A stretch of 64,000 bases of DNA from Timonella sp031979385 (GCA_031979385.1 DALZEF010000004.1:1-64000), one strand, 5' to 3'. Shown: positions 51,546 to 61,178, counted from the stretch's first letter. Notes: a model not told the origin generated them from the letters alone. A program made the numbers and translations.

Positions 51546-51681
51546 CCCGGAAAATGCGTGGGTAGCGGTGAAACCAAGGTTTAGCGGTTAGGTTTGTGTC
51601 ATGACTTCTGATGCCCGAACGCCGGCGCCCGCATACACCGATCAGGTTGCCGGAGAGGCGACGCCATTACCGGGAGGTGCC

Positions 51682-52884
51682 ATGACGTCCGATCCCCTGG
51701 AGGCGTACACGCTTGAACAACTCACGGCACGCCGCTCGGTCAAATGGACTCAATACGCGTCCGATGTTCTGCCCATGTGGGTCGCGGAGATGGACTGCTC
51801 GCCTGTGCCGCAGGTAATCGAGGTCATCCAACAGATCATGACCGCAGGCGACACGGGATATCCGGGGATCACATACGCAGCACAAGACCTCCGCGATCTT
51901 CCCAACCGTGAGGTTGACTACCGGCAGCTTCCCTCGTATCAGGACGCCTACATCGTGTTCGCACAGGATCGGTGGGGCCTCGACGTGAGCGCAGACCAGA
52001 TCAGCCTGATGCCGGACGTCATGCAGGGTGTCAAGTATGCGGTGGACATGATCGGCGCGCGTGACCTCGTCATCAACACGCCCGTGTACCCACCGTTCCG
52101 GGTCTACCCGGTCGAAGCCGGTGCGCGGATCCATGAAGCAGGGCTCACCGATGACGGTCGTCTCGATTTTGCCGAACTTGAAGCGCTATTCGAGTCCGCT
52201 GACTCCTATCTGCTCTGTAACCCGCAGAATCCGACCGGTGTCGCGCACACGCGTGAGGAACTCGTCAGAGTGTTTGAGCTTGCCAACAGATATGACGTCC
52301 GCGTCATCGTGGATGAGATCCACCTGCCCATCGCCGCAACTGGCCATTCCTGTGTCCCGGCGCTGTCTGTGCCGGGAAGCGAACGCGCGATCGTCCTGTT
52401 CTCTGCGGCCAAGGCCTTCAACCTCGCCGGGTTCAAAGCTGCCCTCATGATCGTCGGGTCCGACGCGAAAGAGGAACTCAAGGACATTCCGGAAACGGTC
52501 TTCGATGGTGCTTCGACCATTGCGATCGCCGCGCACACTGCAGCACTCGTATATGGAGGTCAATGGCTTGATACGGTGCGGGCTGGAATCGATGCACGGC
52601 GCATACGTCTGACGGAGGGCCTTGCCAGAGTTGCTCCTGAGGCTCGTGTGCTGCCAGCGGTTTCCACCTACTTTGCGTGGGTGGACTTCTCGCGGGTTGT
52701 TGTGGACGGGAAGCCGCTCGGCAAGAATCCCGCCCACTTCCTGTACCGCAAGGCGAAGGTTGCGTTCAACCCCGGCTACACGTTCGGCGCGGGTGGCGAG
52801 CACTATGTGCGGATCAATCTCGCCACGTCCAACGAGGTCATCGATGAGGCGCTACGCCGCATTGAGGAAGCTCTCAACCGGTAA
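51682..52884 (+). CDS. PatB/MalY-type cystathionine beta-lyase
   Basis: 400 aa fold type I PLP enzyme. Signatures: RRSVKWTQYASDVLPMWVAEMDC at the N-terminus, LLCNPQNPTGVAHTREELVRV, VIVDEIHLPIA (PLP-ring Asp), and FSAAKAFNLAGFKAALMI with the Schiff-base Lys. It splits cystathionine or cysteine conjugates to pyruvate, ammonia and a thiol. The ATG at 51682 has GGGAGG at 6 bases and fits the family; the ATG at 51601 has a poor site and would add 27 unusual residues. Confidence 0.9.
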   Translation: MTSDPLEAYTLEQLTARRSVKWTQYASDVLPMWVAEMDCSPVPQVIEVIQQIMTAGDTGYPGITYAAQDLRDLPNREVDYRQLPSYQDAYIVFAQDRWGLDVSADQISLMPDVMQGVKYAVDMIGARDLVINTPVYPPFRVYPVEAGARIHEAGLTDDGRLDFAELEALFESADSYLLCNPQNPTGVAHTREELVRVFELANRYDVRVIVDEIHLPIAATGHSCVPALSVPGSERAIVLFSAAKAFNLAGFKAALMIVGSDAKEELKDIPETVFDGASTIAIAAHTAALVYGGQWLDTVRAGIDARRIRLTEGLARVAPEARVLPAVSTYFAWVDFSRVVVDGKPLGKNPAHFLYRKAKVAFNPGYTFGAGGEHYVRINLATSNEVIDEALRRIEEALNR

Positions 52885-52914
52885 GGGGCCCGTGGCGGAC
52901 AGCGCTGCCGCGAC

Positions 52915-54060
52915 TCAGGAGGGTTTGATCGACGCCGTCACCGTGAACTTGCGGTTCGAGTCGACCACCACGGTGCGTCCGACGGATCGAGTCATGGCAT
53001 TGCGATACGGCAGCGGCGAGTTGTACACGGTCCACAGTTGGCCACCGGGACGTAGCACGCGCCCGGCCTCACGGAACATGCGTTGTGCCACGTCGGTGTC
53101 GAGCGAGGTTCCCGCGTGAAACGGCGGGTTGCACACGATCACGTCGGCACTCGCGGTGGGTAGCCCTCGTAGGGCGTCGTCCTGCACGGCGGTTATGCGG
53201 TCGGCGAATCCGTTTTCCTGTGCGGTTTCGCGAGTGGAGAGGACGGCTGCAGCCGATACGTCAACGCCCGTAACCTGCGCTGATTCGCGTAATTGCGCGA
53301 TTCGCGCGCTCAAGATCCCTGAGCCGCATCCCGCATCGACGAAGTCTCGCGCGTGCGGCGCTTGTTTAAGCAGATGTTCCAGATTGTCGACGAGCAGGCG
53401 GCTTCCGATGTCCAGTTTCGTCCCCGCGAACACACCTCCGTGGGCAACGACCGTGAGCCCGAGTTCAGGTAGATGCTTGCTGTGCGGGAACCTCGCCCTA
53501 CGTGTATCGACGGGTGGCAAGGGGTTGGTGGCCCGCAACGCACGGGACTTGAATCTGCCCAGCGATGCGGAAACCGATCCGAAGTATCGTCCCAGAACCT
53601 CGTTTTGCGTGGGTGTCATGTACTTGGTGCGTTCAGCCGCAAGGACAAGGGCATCTGACTCAAGTCCAGCTGCAGCGGCAGCGGCGAACTCGTCCAAGTA
53701 GTCGAGCGATTTGGGTAGCCGCAGCACAACAACCGAAACCCCGGTAAGCAACTCCGTGGGGAAACGTACAGAATCCAACGCGGCCACCCGCATATAGCGG
53801 TCCACCCATTCACGCCCAGCAACCTCAGCATCATTGAGCGAAGCGTCCACGTACGAGTCGTCGTACGCAACCAACTGGGCGGTGGGGAACAACCGTGCCA
53901 ACTCGTCGGCAAGCAGCACAGACCCACAATCCACCAACGCAATCCGCTCTACTGGGCCGGCGATCTCTGCGAGTTCAGCGAGCAGGAGTCTCTCCACCCC
54001 ATCCAACTCGTCGCGCGAACTACCAGACGACCCGACAGCCAGTTTGTGATGAAGATCCAT
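52915..54060 (-). CDS. RsmC/RlmG-like rRNA guanine N2-methyltransferase
   Basis: 381 aa. The N-terminal half is a degenerate Rossmann domain (ERIALVDCGSVLLADELARLFPTAQLVAYDD; ALVLAAERTKYMTP), and the C-terminal half is an active one with FVDAGCGSGILSARIAQL (SAM), VTGVDVSAAAVLSTRETAQENG and the catalytic DVIVCNPPFHAG. This double-domain layout is that of RsmC and RlmG, which methylate a guanine N2 in 16S or 23S rRNA. AGGGA precedes the ATG. It converges on the lyase gene. Confidence 0.87.
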   Translation of the reverse strand: MDLHHKLAVGSSGSSRDELDGVERLLLAELAEIAGPVERIALVDCGSVLLADELARLFPTAQLVAYDDSYVDASLNDAEVAGREWVDRYMRVAALDSVRFPTELLTGVSVVVLRLPKSLDYLDEFAAAAAAGLESDALVLAAERTKYMTPTQNEVLGRYFGSVSASLGRFKSRALRATNPLPPVDTRRARFPHSKHLPELGLTVVAHGGVFAGTKLDIGSRLLVDNLEHLLKQAPHARDFVDAGCGSGILSARIAQLRESAQVTGVDVSAAAVLSTRETAQENGFADRITAVQDDALRGLPTASADVIVCNPPFHAGTSLDTDVAQRMFREAGRVLRPGGQLWTVYNSPLPYRNAMTRSVGRTVVVDSNRKFTVTASIKPS

Positions 54061-54330
54061 GAGTCAAGTGTCCCTGAAATGGAGCACCGCTGAGGTGAGA
54101 ATTGCCGTGATCATGCGCACCACCATGAGCAAAATCAGGATAAAACGGGCAGGCCTCGGGGAGAATCGGTCCAAAAAGAGAAAACTCACCAAAAAACCTC
54201 GACAAAACCGCTAGAAATGGCGACACGCACTGGTTTTTTTGCCCTAACCTTGTGGAGGTAAGCCCGCACAACAGTGGGCACGGTTACGTCTCAGCCAGAA
54301 CATTCGGCTAAGACCAATGAAGGGAAGTTC

Positions 54331-54624
54331 ATGGCACTGAACCGCTCCGAACTCGTTTCGGCAATTGCCGCCAAGTCCGGTCTCACCAAGACGGACGCAG
54401 ACGCTGCAGTCTCGGCACTCCAGGATGTACTCATCGAGCAGCTTGCGCAGGGTGAAGCTGTCAAGGTGACCGGCCTTCTGTCGGTAGAGCCAGCAGCTCG
54501 CAAGGAGCGCACCGGCCGCAACCCACGCACCGGCGAGGAAATCGTTATTCCTGCTGGTTGGGGCGTTAAGATTTCGGCAGGAAGCCTGCTGAAGAAGGCA
54601 GTCGCAGACCTGCCAGTCGCGTGA
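54331..54624 (+). CDS. HU-family nucleoid protein
   Basis: 97 aa. LNRSELVSAIAAKSGLTKTDADAAVSALQDVLIEQLAQGEAVKVTGLLSVEPAARKERTGRNPRTGEEIVIPAGWGVKISAG matches the actinobacterial HU fold with the DNA-intercalating RNPRTGEEI arm. It lacks the long Lys/Ala tail of mycobacterial HupB. The GAAGGGAAG site and ATG at 54331 set the start. The 270 bases before it are AT-rich between 54170 and 54240 and contain a probable -10 (ctaacct near 54244); nothing else is evident. Confidence 0.95.
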   Translation: MALNRSELVSAIAAKSGLTKTDADAAVSALQDVLIEQLAQGEAVKVTGLLSVEPAARKERTGRNPRTGEEIVIPAGWGVKISAGSLLKKAVADLPVA

Positions 54625-54641
54625 CATCAGGCTAACTCAGA

Positions 54642-54672
54642 AAAGGTCGCCCACGTCTTGTGGGCGACCTTT
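54642..54672 (+). terminator. Intrinsic terminator after the HU gene
   Basis: AAAGGTCGCCCAC and its perfect complement (54642-54654, 54660-54672) flank a 5-base loop, followed by ttctt. The spacing of 17 bases from the stop is typical of a highly expressed gene. Confidence 0.88.
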
Positions 54673-54721
54673 CTTATATCCTCGACCTGGCAAGCCCTGT
54701 AGCTCTCGGTAAGGAGCAACC

Positions 54722-56125
54722 GTGACCGATCAGCCCATGCGACCGCGTAACTACGAAAGCCCAGAGCCAGCGCATAGCGACGACGAGCCGACCCAGACCC
54801 AGCCGCACGGCACCGCAGTGGAGGGTGGGGCAGGACGGCTGCCCGAGAATCCGCATGCACGGTTCGGTGGCGTTGTCCCCACTGCTGCCGCATCGTCGAA
54901 TGTCGATGCAGGATGGCTTGATGGGTTGGCAAACGGCGGGCAGACCCACTCACACAGCCACGCCCATGGTCCTGCTCCGCGAGCCTCACGTGGAGTCCGC
55001 ATCGTTTTGGCGGTGCTGCTGATCCCGATGCTGCTGGCCTCCGCGATCGGCATGGTTGTCTACTGGCCCAAGAACCCTCCGGAGCCTGGTGCCCTGATGA
55101 CCACGGCACCAGGGGCAACCATCATGCTGGGAACCGTGACCGGCCCACTCGAGGATGAGGGGATCCCAGTCCGGGTCGACGACGAGTTCGGTGGCGGCGA
55201 GATCGTCATCCAAATCGGTGGCGAGTATGCGAGCGTCGGTATCGATGCTGGTGACCGTGTTCGCTTCCAAGAGATACCTGTCACCGACTCAGACACCGTG
55301 TATGTGTTCCAAGACTTTGAACGCCGAGCACCCATCGGCATCATGGCTGCAGGGTATGCACTGCTCGTGGTGTTGGTGGCGAGGTGGCGTGGTTTTGCCT
55401 CGATAATCGGGCTGGTCGTGTCGTTCCTCGTGATTGTGAAATTCACGCTTCCGGCCCTGTGGACGGGGGCGGATGCGATTCCGATTGCCCTGGTCACCTC
55501 GATTGTGGTGATGTTCTTCGTGCTCTATGTCGCGCACGGGTTCACAACACGTACCTCAACGGCACTGTTGGGCACGATCATCGGCCTTGCGGTGACGGTC
55601 TTGCTTGCGGCGTGGGCCGTTGAGTCCACCAACATCGTGATGCTCGATGACTATCTGGTGCAGTTGAACATGCTCGATGAGCGTGTTTCCGTGCGGTCGA
55701 TCGTGCTGTGCGGCATGGTGCTCGCAGGGCTTGGTGTGCTCAACGACGTCACGATCACGCAGGCCTCGGCAGTATGGGAACTCAAGACCGTAAATCCCCA
55801 ACTTGGCGTGTGGGAGTTGTTCTCGCGTGGCATGAGGATCGGGCGTGACCACATCGCCTCGACCGTGTACACCATCACGTTTGCCTACCTTGGCGCGGCT
55901 CTGCCGATGCTCATGTTGGTCTCGCTCATTGACCAGGGTCTGTGGTTCACGTTGACCTCGGGCGAGATCGCGGTCGAGGTGGTGCGTACGCTCATCGGCT
56001 CGATTGGTCTGGTGCTGGCCATCCCCATCACGACCTTCCTCGGCGCCCTCGTGCTCACGCTGGGTAGACAGGAGAATGCTGCGGTTGAAAAGGAAGAGCG
56101 GGCCGAAGCCGCCCATGCGGCCTAG
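54722..56125 (+). CDS. YibE/F-family membrane protein
   Basis: 467 aa. The cytosolic N-terminus holds a His-rich stretch (THSHSHAHG) that could bind metal. One TM (~95-117) is followed by an extracytoplasmic beta-rich part, then seven TMs from ~200 with the family core NDVTITQASAVWELK and GRDHIASTVYTITFAYLGAALP. The function is unknown; a transport role is assumed from topology. It starts at GTG after AAGGAG. Its TAG shares bases with the TAG of the convergent gene (56122-56125). Confidence 0.88.
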   Translation: MTDQPMRPRNYESPEPAHSDDEPTQTQPHGTAVEGGAGRLPENPHARFGGVVPTAAASSNVDAGWLDGLANGGQTHSHSHAHGPAPRASRGVRIVLAVLLIPMLLASAIGMVVYWPKNPPEPGALMTTAPGATIMLGTVTGPLEDEGIPVRVDDEFGGGEIVIQIGGEYASVGIDAGDRVRFQEIPVTDSDTVYVFQDFERRAPIGIMAAGYALLVVLVARWRGFASIIGLVVSFLVIVKFTLPALWTGADAIPIALVTSIVVMFFVLYVAHGFTTRTSTALLGTIIGLAVTVLLAAWAVESTNIVMLDDYLVQLNMLDERVSVRSIVLCGMVLAGLGVLNDVTITQASAVWELKTVNPQLGVWELFSRGMRIGRDHIASTVYTITFAYLGAALPMLMLVSLIDQGLWFTLTSGEIAVEVVRTLIGSIGLVLAIPITTFLGALVLTLGRQENAAVEKEERAEAAHAA

Positions 56126-58785
56126 AGTTCGTTGTTCTTTTGCAGGTAGCGCATTGCGACCCAGCCAATAGGGATACGCGCCCAGTAGGTTGCCACGCGG
56201 AACAACACGACGGCAGAGGTAGCGATGGCTGCTGGAACGCCGGCGGTGGTGGTCAGACCGGTCACCAGGGCAACCTCGATGGCCCCCAGACCTCCGGGAG
56301 TCGGTGCCATGGCACCCACGGTGTTTCCGACCAGGAACACGACTGCCGCATCGATCAGGGAAACCTCGGCCCCAAACGCATTGAGCGCAGAATCGAACGC
56401 GAGGACGTAACCCATGGTCATGAGAGCGTTTCCGGCCAGACCGAGTGCGAGCCGCCACGGGGTGCTGAGAAGTTCGGAGAGTCGTGGCCAGATCTGATTG
56501 AACGTTGGCCGGATTTTCGCCAGGAGGTACCGGCGCAGCCCTGGAATTGAGAAGGCCACGGCCCCGATAAGGACGATCGCGATGATGACGACGATGACCG
56601 ATGTGGAGGGCAGCGCACGCAGCGCACCACCATCGCCCGAGGCCACAGACAGAATCACCACGAGCACGATTGTCACCACGAACCCGGACACCTGAACTAG
56701 GGCCACTGTTGCGACGGCGAGCGAGGTTTGCACGCCTCGTCTGGTGAGCATGCGCAGGTTGAGGGCCGCAGGGCCGATCCCAGCGGGTGCCGCGAGAGCG
56801 ACGAACGAGGCGGCAGCCTGAACAACGGTTGCCTTGATGATTGGAATACGCACAGATGCGAAGCCCACGAAGGTGAGCGCCGCGCCAAGCCAGGTGAGCA
56901 GACCGAGCAGCAGGGTTGCAACGCTCCACCACGGATTCGAGGTCGTGATTGCCTCAACGATCTGGTCGAACTGGATGGTTGTGAACACCACTGCAGCCGC
57001 GATAAACGTGATGCTCCAGGTGATAACCGTTTTGATCCCAAAGCGTTGAATCTGCATCGGTTCAACGTCGGCTTCGGGAATCTGCTCAACGAGAGCGCTG
57101 CGCAACTCACTGATGAGTCTTTTTTGATCGCGTAGGGCAGAGCGCGTTGTGGACGGCATGATGACGGTTTGGAGCAGAGGGCCGAGGCGGCGCAGTTCGT
57201 GGGCGGAAATGACCTCGCGGGCCACAGCTATCGCCCGATCAGGACCCGTGAGGGAGGCGAACATCGCGAGCATCTGCGCGTTATCCATGTTTCTGGCTAG
57301 GGTGGCAGAGGCGATGTCGCCGTTTTCCCAGCCGGTGAGCCATACCTTCGGCGAACTGAGCGCGGGGAAATGCGGATCGAGACTGCTTGGCTCTGAAACG
57401 AGTAGTTGGTCCGCGGAGATACCGCGGTGCGACAACCCGGCCTTGTGGGCGATCTCGAGCTGTCGCCAGGCCTCGCGCATCAGAGAGTCGCTGATCTGAA
57501 CATCCGACAGCGAACTGAGCGGCACGGCGCGTTCAGGGTGGTCGAACACGAGCAGCATGGAGTCGTCGGCCTCGGAGACGCCAAGGAGTTTGTGAGTGCG
57601 CACTCCAGCGGACTGTGCGGCGTAGTTCAGGAGCGCCGCGCGTTCTGCGACTGAGCGCAGTGAGATGGCGGAGCGTCCCTCGATTCCTCGTAGGCGGAGA
57701 GAGCGCCATAGGCGTTGAAGGACACCGATGAGTTGGCGGTCACCGTCGAGCACGACCACGTCCAGGCGCGGTCCATCAAGCCGGTGCATTGCGTATACGC
57801 GGGTGCTTGAATCTGCGGTGAGAGGGTGTGCGGCGAAGTCTGGTGGAATCGTGTCGTCGAAGAGTGCGCCAGGATGTTCAACGGTGACATCACGGACACG
57901 GGCGAGCGAGATCGGCTCGAACCCCGCACGTTGGACGCCGCGAACGAGGGCATCGCCCTGAGCCCGTTCGCTCTTGACACCGGAAACGTACCGGACGGTG
58001 AGCCCTGCCACACGGCCGAGGAGCACGGCTATGAATGCGCCGGCGAGGGAGACCTGCCCGGCGATGAGTACGAACGCTAGTGAGAACCACAGGACGTTCC
58101 AGGAGATGGACACGCTGCGGCGGCGGGTGCGAGGACCAGCGGCGGTCAGCAGCCCGCACAGTCCGGCGACGTATCCGGGGATCGTTAGCACCGCTCCGGA
58201 CCCAATTCCCGCCGACATGCCTTGGATCAGGGTGGATGAGCCCCACTGCTGCACGCCCCAGATAAATACCACGGTCAAGGTCAGGCCCAGGGCAAGTGCG
58301 ATGGCAGACTCAAGTACCTGTCGCCCTGAACGCCTGAAAGTCAACTCGGTCAGGACCGCGACCGGTACGGCGAGGGTGATGATGGTTTCAAGCACCACAA
58401 CTGGAACAAGGAATAGCGCACTGAGCAACGAGGAAACCGACTGAACGTCTCGTTCAACGCCCTCGGTGGTGGAGGTCAGATATGCGGAGAACAGCATGAG
58501 CACCGCAATGCCTAGGAGCGCGGTGCCGATCCCCATGGCGTCGCGGGGTTGTCGCACGCGTGGCTCGATGTCGTCGAGCACAAGTACCTTGGTGGGTGGG
58601 GGATTGTCGCTTTCGTTCTCTGCCGTTGTGGATGAATTCGCCCCTGCATCGGCGGAGGAATCGAGCCGAGCGCCCGCTGAACTGACACTCGCAACCTCGG
58701 CGAGATCAGGTGTCTGCACCGATGACTCTTCTGTGTCCGGGGTCGCCTTACGCGGCGACGACGGTGAAGGATCAGGCGACAACAT
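56122..58785 (-). CDS. Pseudokinase-like / flippase-like (LPG synthase TM domain) membrane protein
   Basis: 887 aa. In order: a charged, Ser/Pro-rich cytosolic N-terminus (~1-80), about five to seven TMs (~85-265), a cytosolic domain of about 250 residues resembling a protein kinase (AGLSHRGISADQLLV at the HRD...N position, WLTGWENGD at the DFG position), then the TIGR00374/UPF0104 membrane domain (~600-880) with GPAALNLRMLTRRG and APTPGGLGAIEVALVTGL. In the catalytic loop the HRD Asp is Gly, so phosphotransfer is unlikely. It may act as a lipid-linked transporter governed by nucleotide or ligand binding; this is inference. Confidence 0.78.
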   Translation of the reverse strand: MLSPDPSPSSPRKATPDTEESSVQTPDLAEVASVSSAGARLDSSADAGANSSTTAENESDNPPPTKVLVLDDIEPRVRQPRDAMGIGTALLGIAVLMLFSAYLTSTTEGVERDVQSVSSLLSALFLVPVVVLETIITLAVPVAVLTELTFRRSGRQVLESAIALALGLTLTVVFIWGVQQWGSSTLIQGMSAGIGSGAVLTIPGYVAGLCGLLTAAGPRTRRRSVSISWNVLWFSLAFVLIAGQVSLAGAFIAVLLGRVAGLTVRYVSGVKSERAQGDALVRGVQRAGFEPISLARVRDVTVEHPGALFDDTIPPDFAAHPLTADSSTRVYAMHRLDGPRLDVVVLDGDRQLIGVLQRLWRSLRLRGIEGRSAISLRSVAERAALLNYAAQSAGVRTHKLLGVSEADDSMLLVFDHPERAVPLSSLSDVQISDSLMREAWRQLEIAHKAGLSHRGISADQLLVSEPSSLDPHFPALSSPKVWLTGWENGDIASATLARNMDNAQMLAMFASLTGPDRAIAVAREVISAHELRRLGPLLQTVIMPSTTRSALRDQKRLISELRSALVEQIPEADVEPMQIQRFGIKTVITWSITFIAAAVVFTTIQFDQIVEAITTSNPWWSVATLLLGLLTWLGAALTFVGFASVRIPIIKATVVQAAASFVALAAPAGIGPAALNLRMLTRRGVQTSLAVATVALVQVSGFVVTIVLVVILSVASGDGGALRALPSTSVIVVIIAIVLIGAVAFSIPGLRRYLLAKIRPTFNQIWPRLSELLSTPWRLALGLAGNALMTMGYVLAFDSALNAFGAEVSLIDAAVVFLVGNTVGAMAPTPGGLGAIEVALVTGLTTTAGVPAAIATSAVVLFRVATYWARIPIGWVAMRYLQKNNEL

Positions 58786-58949
58786 GATTTGAGTCTATGA
58801 GAAAACGGACCGCGACTCACCAGAATTTACGAATTTCGCACATCGAGCACCTTTGTGTCGTCTGTGCTTTTATGAGGAGAGGTACATTCTCAACGCAAAC
58901 CCGGGGGAACAGTGAAAAAGGGTAAGTCTGAGACAGTCATCGAATCGGT

Positions 58950-59411
58950 GTGTTCTTCTACCTGCTGGTGGTGTGGACGATTGCGCTCGGTGCGGTTGCA
59001 ATTATCGGTTCCGCGATTGCGGCCCGTTCGAAGAACCTCAGTTCGCCGTGGATGCTTGCATTCGGTTTGCTGAGCGTTCTTTTCGGTGTGATGCTCTTGG
59101 TGCGTTCAAGCGGAAACATCGTTGCGACACTACAGATCGTTGGTCTGGTCTTGGGCCTCTACGCATTCATCGCCGGTGCACTACAGATTGTGTCGGCGTT
59201 CTCGGTGCGTGCCGTCGCACGCGATATCGACCAGGCCCTGCGCGGCCAGTCCGAGGTGTTGAAGGCAATTAACCTGAACCAGGAACAATACGAGGCCGAA
59301 CGAGTACAGCGCGCAGCTGAGCGTGAGGGGGCCGCCGCGGCTCTCGATGAGCCAAGCACATCACCCAACCCAACCGACGGTGAAGGTAGGCCGGGCGGGC
59401 GGCACGTCTGA
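58950..59411 (+). CDS. DUF308/HdeD-like small membrane protein
   Basis: 153 aa with three to four short TMs (GAVAIIGSAIAA; LAFGLLSVLFGVMLLVRSSG; LQIVGLVLGLYAFIAGALQIVSAF), then a charged coiled segment (DQALRGQSEVLKAINLNQEQYEAERVQRAAEREG) and a Pro-rich tail. No good ribosome site precedes the GTG at 58950. A better site (gggggaac) precedes a GTG at 58912, whose frame (KKGKSETVIES) would join this one if a TG doublet near 58949 were removed. The true N-terminus may therefore be frameshifted or the read wrong. Confidence 0.75.
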   Translation: MFFYLLVVWTIALGAVAIIGSAIAARSKNLSSPWMLAFGLLSVLFGVMLLVRSSGNIVATLQIVGLVLGLYAFIAGALQIVSAFSVRAVARDIDQALRGQSEVLKAINLNQEQYEAERVQRAAEREGAAAALDEPSTSPNPTDGEGRPGGRHV

Positions 59412-59426
59412 TCGTCGGCAATGAAC

Positions 59427-59475
59427 CACATAAAGTGTGGGTGGCACCTTCAAGGTGCCACCCACACTTTATGTG
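59427..59475. terminator. Perfect 24-base palindromic two-way terminator
   Basis: 59427-59450 and 59452-59475 are exact complements around a single C. The central bases must form the loop, giving a stem of about 22. It lies between convergent genes, and the stop codon of the CPBP gene (59469-59471) is inside its right arm. Confidence 0.88.
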
Positions 59476-60284
59476 ATGCCGAAGCGGTGCAGCCAAGCCG
59501 CAGGGATCAGAGCGTAGCCAACGAATGCAACGATGTCGAGGATCGTATGGGCGATGACCAACGGCATAACCCGACGGCCCCCGCGCTTCTCATACCAGTA
59601 CGAGAACACGATACCCATCGCAACGTTGCCGATGAAAGGGCCAATTCCCTGATACAGGTGGTACGAGCCACGCAGAATCGAACTCGCTGCGATGATCTGC
59701 CACATACCCCACCCAAGCCGACGCAGCCGGTCATGCAGGTAGCCGACCACCAGAACTTCCTCGAGCAGACCGTTCTTGAGCGCCGCAAGAATGAGGACGG
59801 GAACAGTCCACCAGTATGTGTCGAGCGCTGCGGCTTGGACGGACACGGTAATCCCGTTTGCGCGACCCGCAGCATAGAGCGCCAGTCCAGGAATGCCGAT
59901 CACTGCCGCAAGCAGGAATCCGTAGCCCATATCCCGCAATGGTCGCGCAAAATCCAAGCCAATCCGCCTGAGCGCACCCTTGCCGAACTGCGACAGCAGG
60001 AACAGTGCAAGCGCAACTGGCATCACCGCAAAGAACAGCGACAACAACTGATACGTCAGATCCAGATATGGGCGGGCCGACTGGCTTGTGTTCAACGCAG
60101 TGGACTGCTCACCCAGTGGGGTCTCGGCCGTCAGCCGCGCGATGATGTTGACTACCGCGTAGACCCCCGACTTGCCCAGGCTCAAACCCAGCACGATCCA
60201 GACCTCGACGCCAAGCATCCGACGCTCGCGCCGATCGGTCACCACCTCAGAAGCCTTGGTGGGTGGTTCTACAGGTGCGGACAT
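59469..60284 (-). CDS. CPBP-family intramembrane glutamic endopeptidase
   Basis: 271 aa with about eight TMs. The family motifs are present: GLLEEVLVVGYL (EExxxR-type motif with Gly in place of the Arg region), SSILRGSYHLYQG (motif 2 His) and LVIAHTILDIVAF (motif 3 His). Members process prenylated or signal-peptide substrates, or bacteriocin immunity targets. The start lies 3 bases after the CopC gene stop, so the two are co-transcribed. Confidence 0.88.
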   Translation of the reverse strand: MSAPVEPPTKASEVVTDRRERRMLGVEVWIVLGLSLGKSGVYAVVNIIARLTAETPLGEQSTALNTSQSARPYLDLTYQLLSLFFAVMPVALALFLLSQFGKGALRRIGLDFARPLRDMGYGFLLAAVIGIPGLALYAAGRANGITVSVQAAALDTYWWTVPVLILAALKNGLLEEVLVVGYLHDRLRRLGWGMWQIIAASSILRGSYHLYQGIGPFIGNVAMGIVFSYWYEKRGGRRVMPLVIAHTILDIVAFVGYALIPAAWLHRFGIT

Positions 60285-60287
60285 GGA

Positions 60288-60968
60288 TCAGTTCTCGGAG
60301 TCGTCGCCACTGTTGGAGCGCTTACGCGTGAAGTAGGTGAGCAGTGCACCCGCCAAAGCGCCCAAACCACCAAACATTGCGATGCGACCCCAGTTGATGC
60401 CCTGCTGCTCGGTCGTTGCCTCAGGCGTTGGGCCCACGAGCGCATCGGAGGGAACATCGGTTGGTTCTTCCGAGGACTGCGGAGCAGTATCGGTTGACGT
60501 CTCCGCTGGTTCAGGCTCCTGCGACTCCGGCTCTTCTGGCGCAGGAGATTCTTGTGGAACGTTGTTTGGGTCATCAATCGTAAACGTCAAACCGCCCTCA
60601 ATGGGGTGGGAGTCTGATGACACCACACGCCATGCAACCGTGTAGTCACCGTTGGCCAGCGGGGCGTCAAGTTCCAGTACAGCCTCCTTGCCGTGTGCGG
60701 AGAGATCGTATTCGCTCTTACCACCTTCATCCGAACTGATCTTGATCTTGCCGCCGATCTCTGCGATGTCATTGTTGAACGACAACACGATCGTGTCCGT
60801 GGTCTCCGTTAGCGTGGCACCGTCAGCAGGACTCGACTCGAGGAGGACATCGTGGGCGTTTGCGGGCGCTGTGGCGATCACGAACAGGCCGAACGCCACA
60901 GCGAGTGTTGCTCCGAGTGCGCGTAGGCGCTCACGGGCGGACAGGGTGTTTTGGCTGGTGCTAGTCAT
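60288..60968 (-). CDS. CopC-domain secreted protein with C-terminal anchor
   Basis: 226 aa. The signal peptide ends at ANA, leaving His at the mature N-terminus (AHDVLLESSPADGATL), the first Cu(II) ligand in CopC. DSHPIEGGLTF provides another His. A Pro/Glu/Ser-rich tether and a TM (~190-215) with a basic tail anchor it. No CopD or oxidase gene adjoins. Starts at 60980 and 60968 are both possible; neither has a good ribosome site. Confidence 0.83.
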   Translation of the reverse strand: MTSTSQNTLSARERLRALGATLAVAFGLFVIATAPANAHDVLLESSPADGATLTETTDTIVLSFNNDIAEIGGKIKISSDEGGKSEYDLSAHGKEAVLELDAPLANGDYTVAWRVVSSDSHPIEGGLTFTIDDPNNVPQESPAPEEPESQEPEPAETSTDTAPQSSEEPTDVPSDALVGPTPEATTEQQGINWGRIAMFGGLGALAGALLTYFTRKRSNSGDDSEN

Positions 60969-61178
60969 GGACACAACCATAGTCCGCTTGCCTAGGACTT
61001 CGCTGAACGGTTTTGGGTGAGAGTACCCGGTATGCGGGTTACTCTTTGGTCAACTCCTCGGAGTCCACGTTATTGAATCGGAATGTCACGTGGAAGACAC
61101 TCGCTCTTGTCGGGAGCGTTGCATCGGCCCTAGCCGTTGTAGCTGAGTCAGTGTCCCGCCAGCCACATGAATCTTGTA

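Noticed and set aside
55556..56932. A 458-aa minus-strand frame across the YibE end and the flippase-like gene
   Set aside because: It is rich in His, Arg and Gly and crosses two convergent genes with intact families. A typical high-GC shadow.
59421..60497. A 358-aa plus-strand frame opposite the CPBP and CopC genes
   Set aside because: It begins inside the terminator hairpin and is His/Gln/Arg-rich. Both minus-strand genes carry family motifs.
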